Source: Sphaerobacteraceae bacterium (GTDB lineage Bacteria > Chloroflexota > Chloroflexia > Thermomicrobiales > UBA6265). Taken from it: a stretch of 48,074 nt of DNA. Below the pieces are notes generated by a model. That model had not been told where the DNA came from. It was given only the letters and a program-made list of their open reading frames with translations, and did no database searches. Position 1 is the first letter of the stretch; every line of letters begins with the position of its first letter. Positions 16,794 to 25,801 of this stretch are shown in pieces. Location: positions 1 to 48,074 of the forward strand of contig JADDPH010000103.1 of the NCBI GenBank assembly GCA_016781925.1, in the 5' to 3' direction. The position numbers and the translations under genes are program-made.

Positions 16794-18164
16794 TCAGGAG
16801 GAAGTAGGCGGGGCCACGCGAGTGTCCGGTTCCTCCGTGATGAGGCGGGCGCCGCGCTGAAACGTGACGTAGGCCCAGATCCACTGCAGGGTCACCAGGA
16901 CGCGGTTCTTGTAGCCGATCAGGTTGAAGACGTGGACCACCGCCCAGGCAAGCCAGGCGACGAACCCCGTCAGCTTGAGCCCCTTGATATCGGCCACAGC
17001 GACATTGCGACCCACAGTAGCCATGTTGCCCCGGTCCTTGTAGCGGAACGGCACGGTCGGTTCGCCCTTGACGGCACGGGCGATGTTGCTGGCCACCCAA
17101 TGGCCCTGCTGGATCGCCACGGGAGCCGTGCCGGGGAGCAGTTTGCCCCGGTGGTCTTTGCCCGCCGCCAGATCCCCAATCACGAAGATCTCCGGGCGAC
17201 CCGGCACTGACAAATCGGGCCCGATCACGACCCGCCCTGCCCGGTCCAGGTCCACGCCGAGGGTCCTCGCGAGCGGAGAGGCCCGCACCCCTGCGGCCCA
17301 GAGAACGGTGCGCGCCGGGATCCGCTCCTCGCCCAGCAGCACCCCCTGCGGGTCGATCCCCGTCACCATCGCGCCGGTCCGGACGCGGACGCCGAGCCGC
17401 TTCAGGTATCCGGCCGCCTTCTTGCCGAGCTTCTCCGGAAAGGTCAGCAGCAGGCGGTCCGCCCCTTCGAGGAGGATCACCTGGGCTTTGGTGGGGTCGA
17501 TGTGGTCGAAGTCGCGGGCGAGGGTGAAGCGGGAGATCTCGGCGATGGAGCCGGCCAGCTCCACCCCGGTCGGACCGCCCCCGACCACCACGAAGGTCAG
17601 CAGCGCCTCTCGCTCCGCCGGGTCCGGCTCCCGCTCCGCTTCCTCGAACGCCCGGAGCACCCGCCGCCGGATCTCCAGCGCGTCCTCCAAACTCTTCAGG
17701 CCCGGCGCCAGCGGCTCCCACTCGTCGTGGCCGAAGTAGGCGTGGCTCGTGCCGGCGGCAAGGATCACGTAGTCGTAGGGCAGGCGGCTCCCGTCGTCCA
17801 GCACCACCTCGCGCGCAGGAACATCGATGGCCGTGACCTCGGCCAGGAGCACCGTGGTATTGACCTGCTTCCGAAGGATGGCCCGGATCGGGGACGCGAT
17901 GTCGGCCGGGGAGAGGGCGGCGGACGCGACCTGGTAGAGCAGGGGCTGGAACAGGTGGTGGTTCCGCCGGTCGACCAGGGTGACGCGGACCGGCTGATCC
18001 TTCAGTGCCTTGGCGGCGTAGAGCCCGCCGAACCCGCCGCCGACGATGACCACCCGCGGCTTCAGGAGCGAGTCGTCAGACGCCGGCTCCGCGGGAACTG
18101 ATGGAGACAATTCGACTGATTCCGCGACCACCCGGCCCACCCTTTCTTCCCGCGACAGCGCCAA
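16794..18164 (-). CDS. ndh: Type II NADH dehydrogenase / FAD-dependent NAD(P)H oxidoreductase (456 aa)
   Basis: A membrane-associated NDH-2-type flavoprotein that passes electrons from NADH to quinone without pumping protons. It has an FAD-binding GGGFGGLYAA at 42-51, a second dinucleotide fold for NADH with GGGPTGVELAG at 195-205, and the FAD-closing IFVIGDLA near 325-332. The stretch HHLFQPLLYQVASAALSP is a hallmark of NDH-2. The C-terminal region around WLAWAVVHVFNLIGYKNR is hydrophobic and amphipathic, as needed for membrane attachment. The open frame begins at TTG 18164; a start at one of the GTG codons about 8-12 residues in is as likely, because the domain begins only at about residue 35. 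The gene follows the amidotransferase-like gene by 174 bases on the same strand. Confidence 0.93.
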   Translation of the reverse strand: MALSREERVGRVVAESVELSPSVPAEPASDDSLLKPRVVIVGGGFGGLYAAKALKDQPVRVTLVDRRNHHLFQPLLYQVASAALSPADIASPIRAILRKQVNTTVLLAEVTAIDVPAREVVLDDGSRLPYDYVILAAGTSHAYFGHDEWEPLAPGLKSLEDALEIRRRVLRAFEEAEREPDPAEREALLTFVVVGGGPTGVELAGSIAEISRFTLARDFDHIDPTKAQVILLEGADRLLLTFPEKLGKKAAGYLKRLGVRVRTGAMVTGIDPQGVLLGEERIPARTVLWAAGVRASPLARTLGVDLDRAGRVVIGPDLSVPGRPEIFVIGDLAAGKDHRGKLLPGTAPVAIQQGHWVASNIARAVKGEPTVPFRYKDRGNMATVGRNVAVADIKGLKLTGFVAWLAWAVVHVFNLIGYKNRVLVTLQWIWAYVTFQRGARLITEEPDTRVAPPTSS

Positions 18165-18338
18165 GACCGGCGTGTGGCCTTACGCGGTGCCTCCACCAAC
18201 CGGCGGAAAGCGTACCCGTCGCCACCCAGCCACGCCAAGCATGTGGATCTGGATCCGGTAGTCCGGCGAGTGCGCAGCAGATCGAGATCACGGCCCGGCG
18301 ACGAGAACGGGCGTGAGGAGCCGAAGACCCTTCGCCGC

Positions 18339-19103
18339 CTATGCCCCGGCCACCCAGCGGATGATGCCCTGCCAAAGGGGCGCGTAGCCCTCCCACTCCA
18401 CGAACGGTGGTGGGCACCAGTGGGGGCCGCAGTCAGACGCAAAAGCGACAGCGCGGCCCTGACCATGGTGCCAGACCGCCAGCAGCGGGTCCTCACCGAC
18501 ACGAGCGATGACATCGGCCTCTGGCCGTGACAACAGGCGGTTGTAGCCGAGCAGCTGGGGCCAGGGAGCCGGGAGGCCGGCGACGATCGGGTGGTTGGGA
18601 TCATCCACCACGGGGTCGACGCCTTCGGGCGCCTCGACGCGATCGTCCACCGTCAACATCTTGATCGGGAGGGCGTCCTCGACCGGCGTGCCCGCGTAGC
18701 GTGCCTTGGCCTCGATGCCTTGAAAGGTGAGATACCCGCCCACCATGACTAACCCACCACCGCCCTGGACGTAGTCGCGCAGGAGGGCAAGCCGGTTCGG
18801 CCTTGGGACCGATCGCTCGAATGTGTCGGGGTGCAGAAGCAGGGTGTTGGAGCCGATGTCGCTGAGGATGACGGCCGCGTAACGGCGAAGGTCCTCCGCA
18901 TCGGTGGGGAATCGGGCCGCGGCGAGGTGGTTCGGCAGATGCTCGACGGCGAAGCCGCCCGCTTCCAGAGCCTGTTTGAGCCAGCCGTGACCTTCGCCAT
19001 AGGTGGTGGTCCGGAAATCATCGACACCCTTTTGGTGAATCGTGTGCATGATCCAGCTCTCTCCCGCGATCAGCACCCGTGGAACCCCGGATCCGTCCAT
19101 CAT
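18339..19103 (-). CDS. Glutamine amidotransferase-like protein (GATase1-like, 254 aa)
   Basis: A class I glutamine-amidotransferase-like fold of the family typed by PF07090 (cytoplasmic ThuA/GATase-like proteins). The start of the fold is PRVLIAGESWIMHTIHQKG, followed by FTxxYGEG-like DFRTTTYGEGHGWL, VILSDIGSNTLLLHPDTF, and GGGGLVMVGGYLTFQG, where the nucleophile elbow would lie. There is no Cys at the elbow, so glutaminase activity is doubtful. The final part, GRAVAFASDCGPHWCPPPF, is typical of this family. The frame is open back to 19433, but ATG 19103 (or 19100) next to GGGAGG removes 110 residues of non-protein-like leader. The role is unknown; the family often sits near sugar-catabolism genes, which are not seen here. 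Confidence 0.83.
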   Translation of the reverse strand: MMDGSGVPRVLIAGESWIMHTIHQKGVDDFRTTTYGEGHGWLKQALEAGGFAVEHLPNHLAAARFPTDAEDLRRYAAVILSDIGSNTLLLHPDTFERSVPRPNRLALLRDYVQGGGGLVMVGGYLTFQGIEAKARYAGTPVEDALPIKMLTVDDRVEAPEGVDPVVDDPNHPIVAGLPAPWPQLLGYNRLLSRPEADVIARVGEDPLLAVWHHGQGRAVAFASDCGPHWCPPPFVEWEGYAPLWQGIIRWVAGA

Positions 19104-19288
19104 TCCTCCCACCGCATTCACCGCGCGGATTCCCCACGTCCCCCCAGGATAGCGGCGATCGGCGACGATCGTGCAACCGGCCGAGGACCAGTTGCGGTGG
19201 TAGGCTGGAACGATTCGGGACCGCCCGGAGAGCGAATCGGATGCGGCCTGTGCAATGCGTAGGGAATCGCACGAGCGTGCGAGGTGGC

Positions 19289-19930
19289 ATGGACGGGCGA
19301 AGGCGCTGGCGAGCAGCGATACGTCAGGGGATGACGCGTGCCTGGGTCCGGCAGACGGTCGGCATCGTCGCCCTGTCTCTGCTGCTCGGGGCGTGCGCTG
19401 ATACAGGCGATAGCTCTGGCGTCCCAGGAGCAACGCGCTCCGGAGGGAAGTCTCCAGCCGGGATCCCGGACGATGCGGACCGGGCTGAGGTGCTCGCGGT
19501 CACCGACGGCGACACGATTTCGGTGCGGATCGAGGACGGCGTGGCGCGGGAACCGGTCCGGTTTATCGGCGTCGACACGCCAGAGAAGCCGGGAGGGAAT
19601 CGCCCGCCGGAGTGTTACGGGGCAGAGGCATCCCAGCGAACCGCGACGATGCTGCCGCCGGGCGCGGAGGTCTTTCTGGAACGAGACACGACCGACCGGG
19701 ACCGCTTCGACCGCCTCCTGCGGTACGTCTGGTACATCGACGCCCGCGATGGCCGGGCGGTGCTGGCCAACGAAGCACTGGTCCGCGAGGGGTACGCCAT
19801 TGCCCGCACCTATCCGCCGGACGATCTCTATGCCGATCGCCTGGCGCGGGCCGAGGATGCCGCCCAGGCTCAAGACGCCGGCCTGTGGGCCGCCTGCGGC
19901 GGCGCCGACACGCCCCTTGGTGACAGCTAG
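19289..19930 (+). CDS. Thermonuclease (SNase-like) lipoprotein (213 aa)
   Basis: A secreted, lipid-anchored nuclease. A hydrophobic signal sequence ends in the lipobox LLGAC, so the mature protein begins at that Cys on the outer face of the membrane. After a linker the SNase fold begins at AEVLAVTDGDTISVRI. The catalytic set is present: Arg in VRFIGVDTPE, Glu of the same segment (DTPE), and the second Arg in DRFDRLLRYVW. The segment ECYGAEAS matches the conserved YGxEAS. The start may be ATG 19289 or ATG 19331; the latter gives a 22-residue signal peptide of usual size. It is divergent from the amidotransferase-like gene. Calcium-dependent cleavage of DNA or RNA is the family activity. Confidence 0.88.
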   Translation: MDGRRRWRAAIRQGMTRAWVRQTVGIVALSLLLGACADTGDSSGVPGATRSGGKSPAGIPDDADRAEVLAVTDGDTISVRIEDGVAREPVRFIGVDTPEKPGGNRPPECYGAEASQRTATMLPPGAEVFLERDTTDRDRFDRLLRYVWYIDARDGRAVLANEALVREGYAIARTYPPDDLYADRLARAEDAAQAQDAGLWAACGGADTPLGDS

Positions 19931-20690
19931 GCTCCCTGCGACGGCGACCGGCCCTCACCAAGCCACGACCGTGGACAGGAATCGCAGGGGGACAGAGGCC
20001 AGGTAGCGCTGCTTGCCCGCGCTGAGATGCTCGTGACTGCCCCTGCACCTGGTTGGCACAACAGGCCCCACGTCGATGAATGAAACCCTGGCTTACGCTA
20101 GGGCCGAATGTGGCTGCCGGAGCCGCGGCGGCTTGGCGTGGCCGAACCGGAGCCCCACTACGCTCGCCCGAGCAGATCGCCCACGACGAGTCCGTGGGTG
20201 GCGTCTGCGTGGCGCTCGACCCCGGCTTGTGGAGTCGCGCCCTGAGCGAGACCCCGACCAGCCCTGCCGCCCGACGTCAGGATTCCAACTCCAAGGACGA
20301 GTCCTACGACGGCAGTGAGCCAACGCTGCATCACGTCGTCCCTCTCACGCTGACCACCGTGTCCCCGTCACCCATCAGGAGTGGGGATCGCCCGCGGCTG
20401 TCGTCGAGACGAGGCGATGGACGTCGATCACCAGTCGTGCTGCCGGGCGACGTGCCTTCTCGTCACCTGCTCCTATGGATGTCCCAAATTCGGCAAAAGA
20501 TGGCGTTCGTGGTAGTGCGCGCCCCATGAACAGAAGCGAGTCGGGACGGTGCGAGAGGCATACGTAGGCGCGACGGAGCGGCGCAAATACGTACCACTGC
20601 CGATGCGGGGACGCGACGGAAGGGGCACCATGGGGTCCTGTTTCCCCGCCTCCTCCGGTTTGGGAACAGGTTCAACGGAGGCTTGAGGAC
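19931..20690. other. Gene-poor stretch of 760 bases
   Basis: No frame on either strand yields a recognisable product. Short open frames at 20076-20529 are Arg/Pro/Ser-rich and look like high-GC artefacts. The right end has TTGAGGAC directly before the glucosaminidase start. No terminator or repeat is obvious. Confidence 0.4.
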
Positions 20691-21128
20691 ATGGATCGTC
20701 TGGCAATCATGGGTCCGCCCACGGGAACGGCGTGGACTGTGCTGGGGTTTGCGCGTCACCATCAGGCCAGGCGGGAGGCCGAGGTGGTCGCGTTCGTCGA
20801 GGAACTGTTCGCGCTGGGAACCCGCTGCGGCTACGACCCCTTCATGATTGCAGCCCAGAGCGCCGTGGAGACAGGGATAGACGGCGTGGGCGGCGGCTGG
20901 CTTTCCCGTGCTTGGGAGGATCATCTCAACCCCGGCGGGATCGGCATCACCCATGACGGCGCCCTCTCCCCAACCTGGGCAAATGGGGCCGACGCTGCCC
21001 GGGCCATGCTTGTCCACCACGCGGCGTATCTCGGCTCGCTGCCGGCTGCGCTGGTCCCCTACGTCTGGCTCGATCCGCGCTACCACAAGATCGCGGAGGC
21101 CGGGATGGCCGGATCCGTTCGCGTCTAG
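20691..21128 (+). pseudogene. Glucosaminidase-domain protein, broken by a frameshift
   Basis: The first part of a peptidoglycan-hydrolysing glucosaminidase (FlgJ/LytG-like) domain. Recognisable parts include PFMIAAQSAVETGIDG, which carries the catalytic Glu; NPGGIGITHDG; and WANGADAARAMLVHH. The frame then ends at TAG 21126. The missing end of the domain, DYGNGRWAVDPGYTAAIANR, is present in the +1 frame from about 21129. The shift therefore falls at about 21115-21130, and the native protein would have continued into the amidase frame. Three explanations are open: a true frameshift mutation, a sequence error, or a programmed +1 shift at the stop codon (GTC TAG TGA). The start is ATG 20691 with TTGAGGAC upstream. 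Confidence 0.7.
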
Positions 21129-21231
21129 TGATTACGGAAACGGGCGGTGGGCGGTGGACCCCGGCTACACCGCCGCCATCGCCAACCGCGCCCGCGCGAT
21201 CCGTGCATTTGAAACCAGTTCTGACCCGCGC

Positions 21232-21238
21232 GAGGAGG
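21232..21238 (+). promoter_or_regulatory. Strong ribosome-binding site inside the lysin locus
   Basis: GAGGAGG lies eight bases before ATG 21247. It is good enough to start the amidase on its own, although the reading frame is also open from the glucosaminidase side. Confidence 0.6.
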
Positions 21239-21246
21239 AACCCGTG

Positions 21247-22146
21247 ATGACGCCGCCGATCATCGACCGCTTCCTTGAAGGCAAGTGCTACCCCAACCGG
21301 CGCTGGCGAGACGCACAGGGGCGTCCCGCCTACATCGTCGTGCATTGTCAAGAAGGCTTCAACGAAGGCAGCTACGAGCGCTTCCTCACGGACGACGCAT
21401 CGGCGACCGTAATGATCGGCCTCAACGGCGGGATCTGGCGGGTGGTCCGTGAGCAGGACGCCGCCTGGGCCAATGGTGACGTTCGTCAGGCGAGCCAGAA
21501 AGCCCGGGAAGGCATCCTGACCCTTGGTCCCTTCCCCGATCCTGACCCGAACCTCTGGTCCCTCTCGATCGAGGCCGAGGGTTTCTACAACGGGCACCAC
21601 CCGCAGGTGCAGCTCGACGCGATCATCTGGCAGGTCACGACGTGGATGCGGCGCTACAACATCCCGGTGCGGAACATCCTTCGTCACTCCGACATCAACG
21701 GTGATCGGGACAAGGAATACGGCCGCTGGTTCTGCCCAGGAGACGCCGTCTACCTCCCCGTGATCGCTGCCGCTGAAGGGGTCATGGTGCGACCGAACCG
21801 GGCAGGGTACGTCAACCCCACCGCGCCCCCGAGATACGACGGTGGCGACAAGCGGGTCAACGGGGTCCTCTTCCACGCGGCCAAGGGGCAGGTGCGCGCC
21901 GGGGTAGACGGACTGAACTGCCGGGAATGGGCCCGGCGCGATGCGTTCATGACCCGACCCCCGCTGGCGGCGGGGGAATCGTTCGAAGTCCTCTACTGGA
22001 TCGAGGGTGAAAAGGTGGAGGGTGAAGCCCGCTGGTGGGTGACGGCCACCGGCTCCCGGATCTGGTCGGGGGGAACGGATCGAAGACCGGCCGGCATCCG
22101 GTCGGCCCCAGGAATGACCGTCCCGGCGCTTGCAGGCATCCCGTAG
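21247..22146 (+). CDS. N-acetylmuramoyl-L-alanine amidase domain protein (299 aa)
   Basis: A zinc amidase of the amidase_2/PGRP fold, which cuts the bond between muramic acid and the peptide stem. The first zinc His is in AYIVVHCQEGF; the other ligands are His in LRHSDINGDRD and Cys in GRWFCPGD. The order and spacing match T7-lysozyme-type enzymes. The substrate-loop pattern DAAWANGDVRQASQ and LSIEAEGF also fits. The last 100 residues (from about VNPTAPPRYDG) form a separate, SH3-like or wall-binding module with RWWVTATGSRIWSGGT. I see no signal peptide. The same frame is open upstream through the end of the glucosaminidase domain, so the ancestral product was probably one two-domain lysin. 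Independent translation from ATG 21247 is plausible because of GAGGAGG upstream. Confidence 0.87.
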   Translation: MTPPIIDRFLEGKCYPNRRWRDAQGRPAYIVVHCQEGFNEGSYERFLTDDASATVMIGLNGGIWRVVREQDAAWANGDVRQASQKAREGILTLGPFPDPDPNLWSLSIEAEGFYNGHHPQVQLDAIIWQVTTWMRRYNIPVRNILRHSDINGDRDKEYGRWFCPGDAVYLPVIAAAEGVMVRPNRAGYVNPTAPPRYDGGDKRVNGVLFHAAKGQVRAGVDGLNCREWARRDAFMTRPPLAAGESFEVLYWIEGEKVEGEARWWVTATGSRIWSGGTDRRPAGIRSAPGMTVPALAGIP

Positions 22147-22212
22147 CCACCGGGTCGCACTGTGAGCAAGGCACCCACAACGACCGCAGGACCGACGAGT
22201 GGTGCCCGGGCA

Positions 22213-22269
22213 GCGCCCCGGCTCGGCGAGGGAGTCCACAAGGGGATGTCCCTCGCCGAGCCGGGGCGC
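22213..22269. terminator. Perfect 21-bp hairpin between convergent genes
   Basis: Arms 22213-22233 and 22249-22269 are perfect reverse complements over 21 bases, with a 15-base loop. It lies 67 bases after the amidase stop and 37 bases beyond the M20 gene stop, so it can end transcripts from both strands. The stem is very GC-rich and no T-tract is present. Confidence 0.8.
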
Positions 22270-22305
22270 CAACATCCGGGAAGGATGCTTCGCCCGTCAG
22301 CCTGG

Positions 22306-23511
22306 TTAGTCCGCTAGGTAGCGGAGGGTGGTCGTCACCAGCGTCTCGATGCCGTTTGCCAGAGCTTCCTCGTCGAAGTCGAAGCGCGGATGGTGGTGAC
22401 CCCAGACGAGTCCCTTATCCGGGTTGCGACTGCCGACGATGTAGTAGCAGCCGGGAACCTTCTCCAGGAAGTAGCTCATATCCTCGGCGCCCATGGTCTG
22501 CGGAGGCTCGATGACCCGATCGGGTCCCACGACCTCGGCCGCCGCCGCCCGGACCAACTCGGCCATCTCCGGGTCGTTGACCGTCGCGGGATAGCCATAC
22601 CGGTACTCCACCGTCGCCTCGGCCCGCATGGACGTGGCGATGCCGGTGACCAGCGCCTGGATCCGCTCGGCGATCTGCTGGCGAACCTCCGGATCGAAGG
22701 TGCGAACGGTGCCCCGCAGCTCGGCGGTATCCGGAATCACGTTGAACGCTTCACCTCCCTGGAAGGCGCCCACGGTGACGACGGCGGCCTTGGTGGGGTC
22801 CACCTCCCGACCAACGATCGTCTGGAGGGCGACGACGATCTGCGCGCCGACCACGATTGGATCCACCGTAGACTGGGGCCGCGCGCCGTGGCCGCCCTTG
22901 CCCTTGATGTGAACGATGAAGCGGTCAGCGGCGGCCATGGTCGCCCCGGCGCGCACCCCGATCACCCCGAGCGGCTGCTCCTGAGCGAGGTGCATGCCAA
23001 AGGCCGCATCGACCTTAGGGTCTTCAAGCACGCCGGCCTCGATCATCGGCTTCGCCCCACCCGGTGGAAGCTCCTCCGCCGGCTGAAAGAGCACCTTTAC
23101 CGTCCCGGCAAAGCGGTCCCGCTGATCGAGGAGCAGACGGCTGACGCCGAGCAACATGGCGGTGTGGCCATCGTGACCGCAGGCATGCATCACCCCGTCG
23201 GCGACCGAGCGGTAGTCAACCTCGTTCTCTTCCCGGATCGGCAGGGCATCCATGTCGGCGCGCAACAGGACCGTCTTGGTCGGGCCGTTGCTCGGCGCCG
23301 TCCCACGGATCAAGCCGGTGACGCCGGTCTTGGCGATCCCCGTGCGGATGTCCTCAACGCCGAGTGCCTGCAACCGCTCCGCCACGAACCGCGAGGTCTC
23401 AACTTCTTGGAACCCCAACTCTGGGTGCTCGTGAATGTGCCGTCGGTCGGCGATGACCCCAGGCATAATCTCGTCAATGTCATTACGCAGGCGCGTCCCC
23501 GCCACAACCAT
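22306..23511 (-). CDS. M20 family metal-dependent amidohydrolase (401 aa)
   Basis: A dinuclear metallopeptidase of the M20D group, which removes N-acyl groups from amino acids or similar amides. The family signatures are present: RRHIHEHPELGFQE near the start, LLRADMDALPIREE, VMHACGHDGHTAMLLG with the Cys and His ligands, LFQPAEELPPGGA with the Glu ligands, and the C-terminal HHHPRFDFDE. All metal-binding positions that I can check are present, so activity is expected. The open frame extends upstream to 23739, but ATG 23511 has GGAGGAGG seven bases before it and removes 76 unlikely residues. The gene stands alone. Its exact substrate, for example hippurate or an N-acyl amino acid, cannot be told from sequence. 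Confidence 0.93.
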   Translation of the reverse strand: MVVAGTRLRNDIDEIMPGVIADRRHIHEHPELGFQEVETSRFVAERLQALGVEDIRTGIAKTGVTGLIRGTAPSNGPTKTVLLRADMDALPIREENEVDYRSVADGVMHACGHDGHTAMLLGVSRLLLDQRDRFAGTVKVLFQPAEELPPGGAKPMIEAGVLEDPKVDAAFGMHLAQEQPLGVIGVRAGATMAAADRFIVHIKGKGGHGARPQSTVDPIVVGAQIVVALQTIVGREVDPTKAAVVTVGAFQGGEAFNVIPDTAELRGTVRTFDPEVRQQIAERIQALVTGIATSMRAEATVEYRYGYPATVNDPEMAELVRAAAAEVVGPDRVIEPPQTMGAEDMSYFLEKVPGCYYIVGSRNPDKGLVWGHHHPRFDFDEEALANGIETLVTTTLRYLAD

Positions 23512-23751
23512 GATCTTGCCTCCTCCGTACGCCGCCCCATCCCGAGCGGCAAGTGCGACCGGGGTGGACCTTACCAGCCGGTGGGCAGGTGAGTCCAACA
23601 ATCTCGGCCTGCAGAAGTCCTGCCGTTGGCACGTCACCCCTGACAGACCGTCAGGCGGATCGCGCGCTGTCCCGTCCCCATAGCCAGCCACGAACTCGGT
23701 ATAAGCTTCTAGCGCGCGGATGCTAGGCCTGGTCGGCACGGGGAGGAGCGG

Positions 23752-25014
23752 GTGCTCACGGTGCTGCGGCAGCGGGACTTTTCCCTGCTCTGGTTCGCCG
23801 GGTTGGTCTCATTCACGGGCGACTGGATGCTCGCTGTCGCCCTGCCCGTCACGGTCTACGAGTTGACCGGGTCGGCCCTGGCGACGGGCGGCGTCCTCGT
23901 CGCGAACAAGCTTTCCGCGCTGCTCCTCGGCTCGGTCGCCGGCGTCTTCGTCGACCGTTGGGACCGCAAGCGGACGATGGTGGTCGCCAACCTCGTCCGC
24001 GCCCCGATCCTGCTGCTGCTCTTTGCGGTCAATTCCGCCGAGCGGGTCTGGATCGTCTACGTCGTCACCGCCGCCCTCTCGGCCGTGGGCCAGTTCTTCC
24101 GCCCGGCCGAGAACGCCCTGCTGCCCCGTCTGGTCGGCAAAGAGTATCTAGTGCCGGCCAACGCCCTCAACTCGTTGAACGACAACCTGAGCCGCCTGGT
24201 TGGGCCGGCGCTCGGCGGCCTCGTCGCCGCGTGGTTCGGATTGGACGGGGTGGTCGCGGCGGACGCGGCCTCGTTCCTGGTCGCCGCGGGGATGATCGCG
24301 GCGATCGCCGCCTCGACCAGACCGGAGCGGGAACCTGCGCCGCACACCGTCACCGTGACGGGAACCTGGGCGGCGGTCGGGCACGAGTGGCTGGCCGGGT
24401 TGCGGGTGATCCGGGACAATCCGGTGCTCCGCGTCGTCCTCGGGGTCTTCGCGATCGCCTCGCTGGGCGAGGGCGTCATGCAGACCGCGTTTTGGATCTA
24501 CGTCGACGAGGCGCTCCACGGCGGCACGCGGGAGGTGGGCTGGCTGATGAGCGCACAGGCAGTGGGTGGCTTGGCCGGGGCGGTGGTGATCGGGTCGTGG
24601 GGCAAGACGCGCCCCCCGGTGTTCCTGCTCGGCTGGGGATCGGTCGGCGTGGGGCTCACCGATCTGGTGGTCTTCAACTATCCGGCGTTCGTACCAGGGA
24701 TCTGGCTTGGGCTGGTCCTCATGGCCGTCGACGGCGTGCCGGCGACCGCTTTCGGCACCGGCTACGCGGCGGCGCTCCAGATTGAAGTCGAGGACGCCTA
24801 CCGGGGGCGCGTCTTCAGCGCGCTTGGCGCGACATCAGCGCTGTTCATGATCGGGGGTGCGGCGGTCGCTGGCCTCGTCACGGAATGGCTCGGCGCCGTC
24901 GCCGTTCTGACGATCGACAGCCTGGGCTACATTGCCGGGGGCGCGTTCGCCCTGAGGATGCTGGCAACCGGGGCGTCGGCACGCCGTAGGCGCAAGGCGC
25001 CGAGCACTCCCTAA
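23752..25014 (+). CDS. MFS transporter, EntS/MFS_3-like (420 aa)
   Basis: A twelve-helix MFS exporter of the EntS/MFS_3 group. The N-terminus LRQRDFSLLWFAGLVSFTGDW is typical. Motif A appears as DRWDRKR after helix 2. The stretch VVTAALSAVGQFFRPAENALLPRLV, followed by NALNSLNDNLSRLVGPALGG, is a hallmark of this group. The second half has DAYRGRVFSALGA. The start is GTG 23752 with GGGGAGGAG upstream. TATAAG at 23699-23704 is a possible -10. Members export siderophores or drugs, but no siderophore or antibiotic genes lie nearby, so the substrate is unknown. It lies divergent to the M20 gene. Confidence 0.9.
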   Translation: MLTVLRQRDFSLLWFAGLVSFTGDWMLAVALPVTVYELTGSALATGGVLVANKLSALLLGSVAGVFVDRWDRKRTMVVANLVRAPILLLLFAVNSAERVWIVYVVTAALSAVGQFFRPAENALLPRLVGKEYLVPANALNSLNDNLSRLVGPALGGLVAAWFGLDGVVAADAASFLVAAGMIAAIAASTRPEREPAPHTVTVTGTWAAVGHEWLAGLRVIRDNPVLRVVLGVFAIASLGEGVMQTAFWIYVDEALHGGTREVGWLMSAQAVGGLAGAVVIGSWGKTRPPVFLLGWGSVGVGLTDLVVFNYPAFVPGIWLGLVLMAVDGVPATAFGTGYAAALQIEVEDAYRGRVFSALGATSALFMIGGAAVAGLVTEWLGAVAVLTIDSLGYIAGGAFALRMLATGASARRRRKAPSTP

Positions 25015-25067
25015 TCGACGTCCTCCCGCTAGGGAATGCCGGTGCTTGACCGACGAGTGGCCAGCCA

Positions 25068-25719
25068 ATGAAGCACCAAGGCGCGTTGCCGACGTTCCGG
25101 TACCACCCGGACCCCATCGCAACCGGGAGCGTGGAAGCGTTGGATCGCGCCTGCCGGGTGTGCGGCCAGCGCCGGGAGTACATCTACACGGGGCCGGTCC
25201 ACCCGGTGGAGGAACTGAGCGGCGCGATCTGCCCCTGGTGCATCGCTGATGGGAGCGCCTACGCGAGATTCGGCGCCGAGTTCGCCGACCTGAAGGGTGT
25301 CGGCGGCAACAACGACGCCTGGGATCCGGTGCCACGTGACGTTGCCGAGGAGGTGGCGTACCGAACACCCGGATTCTTCCCGTGGCAATCACCGAGCTGG
25401 TGGACGCAGCGGCGATGCCGCGGAGTTACTCGGTCCTGCGGGTCACGAGGACCTGACCACCAAGTGGAGCGGGGCCGTGGACGTGATCCGCAAGGAGGTG
25501 GGGCGGGACTCAGCTTCGGATGAGGAGTGGGAGGAGCTTTTCCAGGAGTTCGACCGCGACGGCGGCCTGTCAGCGTACGTGTTCCGGTGCAAGCACTGCG
25601 GCACGCTCGGCGGTTTTTGGGATTGTGACTCATGCGACGGTTTGCAAACATGCCGTAGCTGGTCCCCGGTACGCGCGGCCCGTGCTCCTCCATCGTTGCG
25701 TCCTCCCGTGCCGTGCTAG
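25068..25719 (+). pseudogene. CbrC family protein, frameshifted
   Basis: A CbrC (UPF0167) family gene broken by one frameshift. The first frame, from ATG 25068, gives the conserved start [15 protein letters not shown], then [16 protein letters not shown] and [15 protein letters not shown] with paired Cys motifs, up to [16 protein letters not shown]. The second frame resumes at about 25412 with [15 protein letters not shown], then [15 protein letters not shown] and the C-terminal FRCKHCGTLGGFWDCD. The shift therefore lies at 25405-25415 and acts like loss of two bases (or gain of one). Both halves still align end to end with the family, so the break is recent or artefactual. The family's role is poorly known; it was first tied to colicin E2 tolerance regulation in E. 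coli. The tail after DCD to 25719 is probably not native. Confidence 0.83.
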
Positions 25720-25801
25720 CATCCGCCAGAATCGCGAACCCGCGCCGGATCTGACCGAGAAACGACGGGACATCGCGGCCAAACGCTGGGAGGAGCAGGC
25801 C

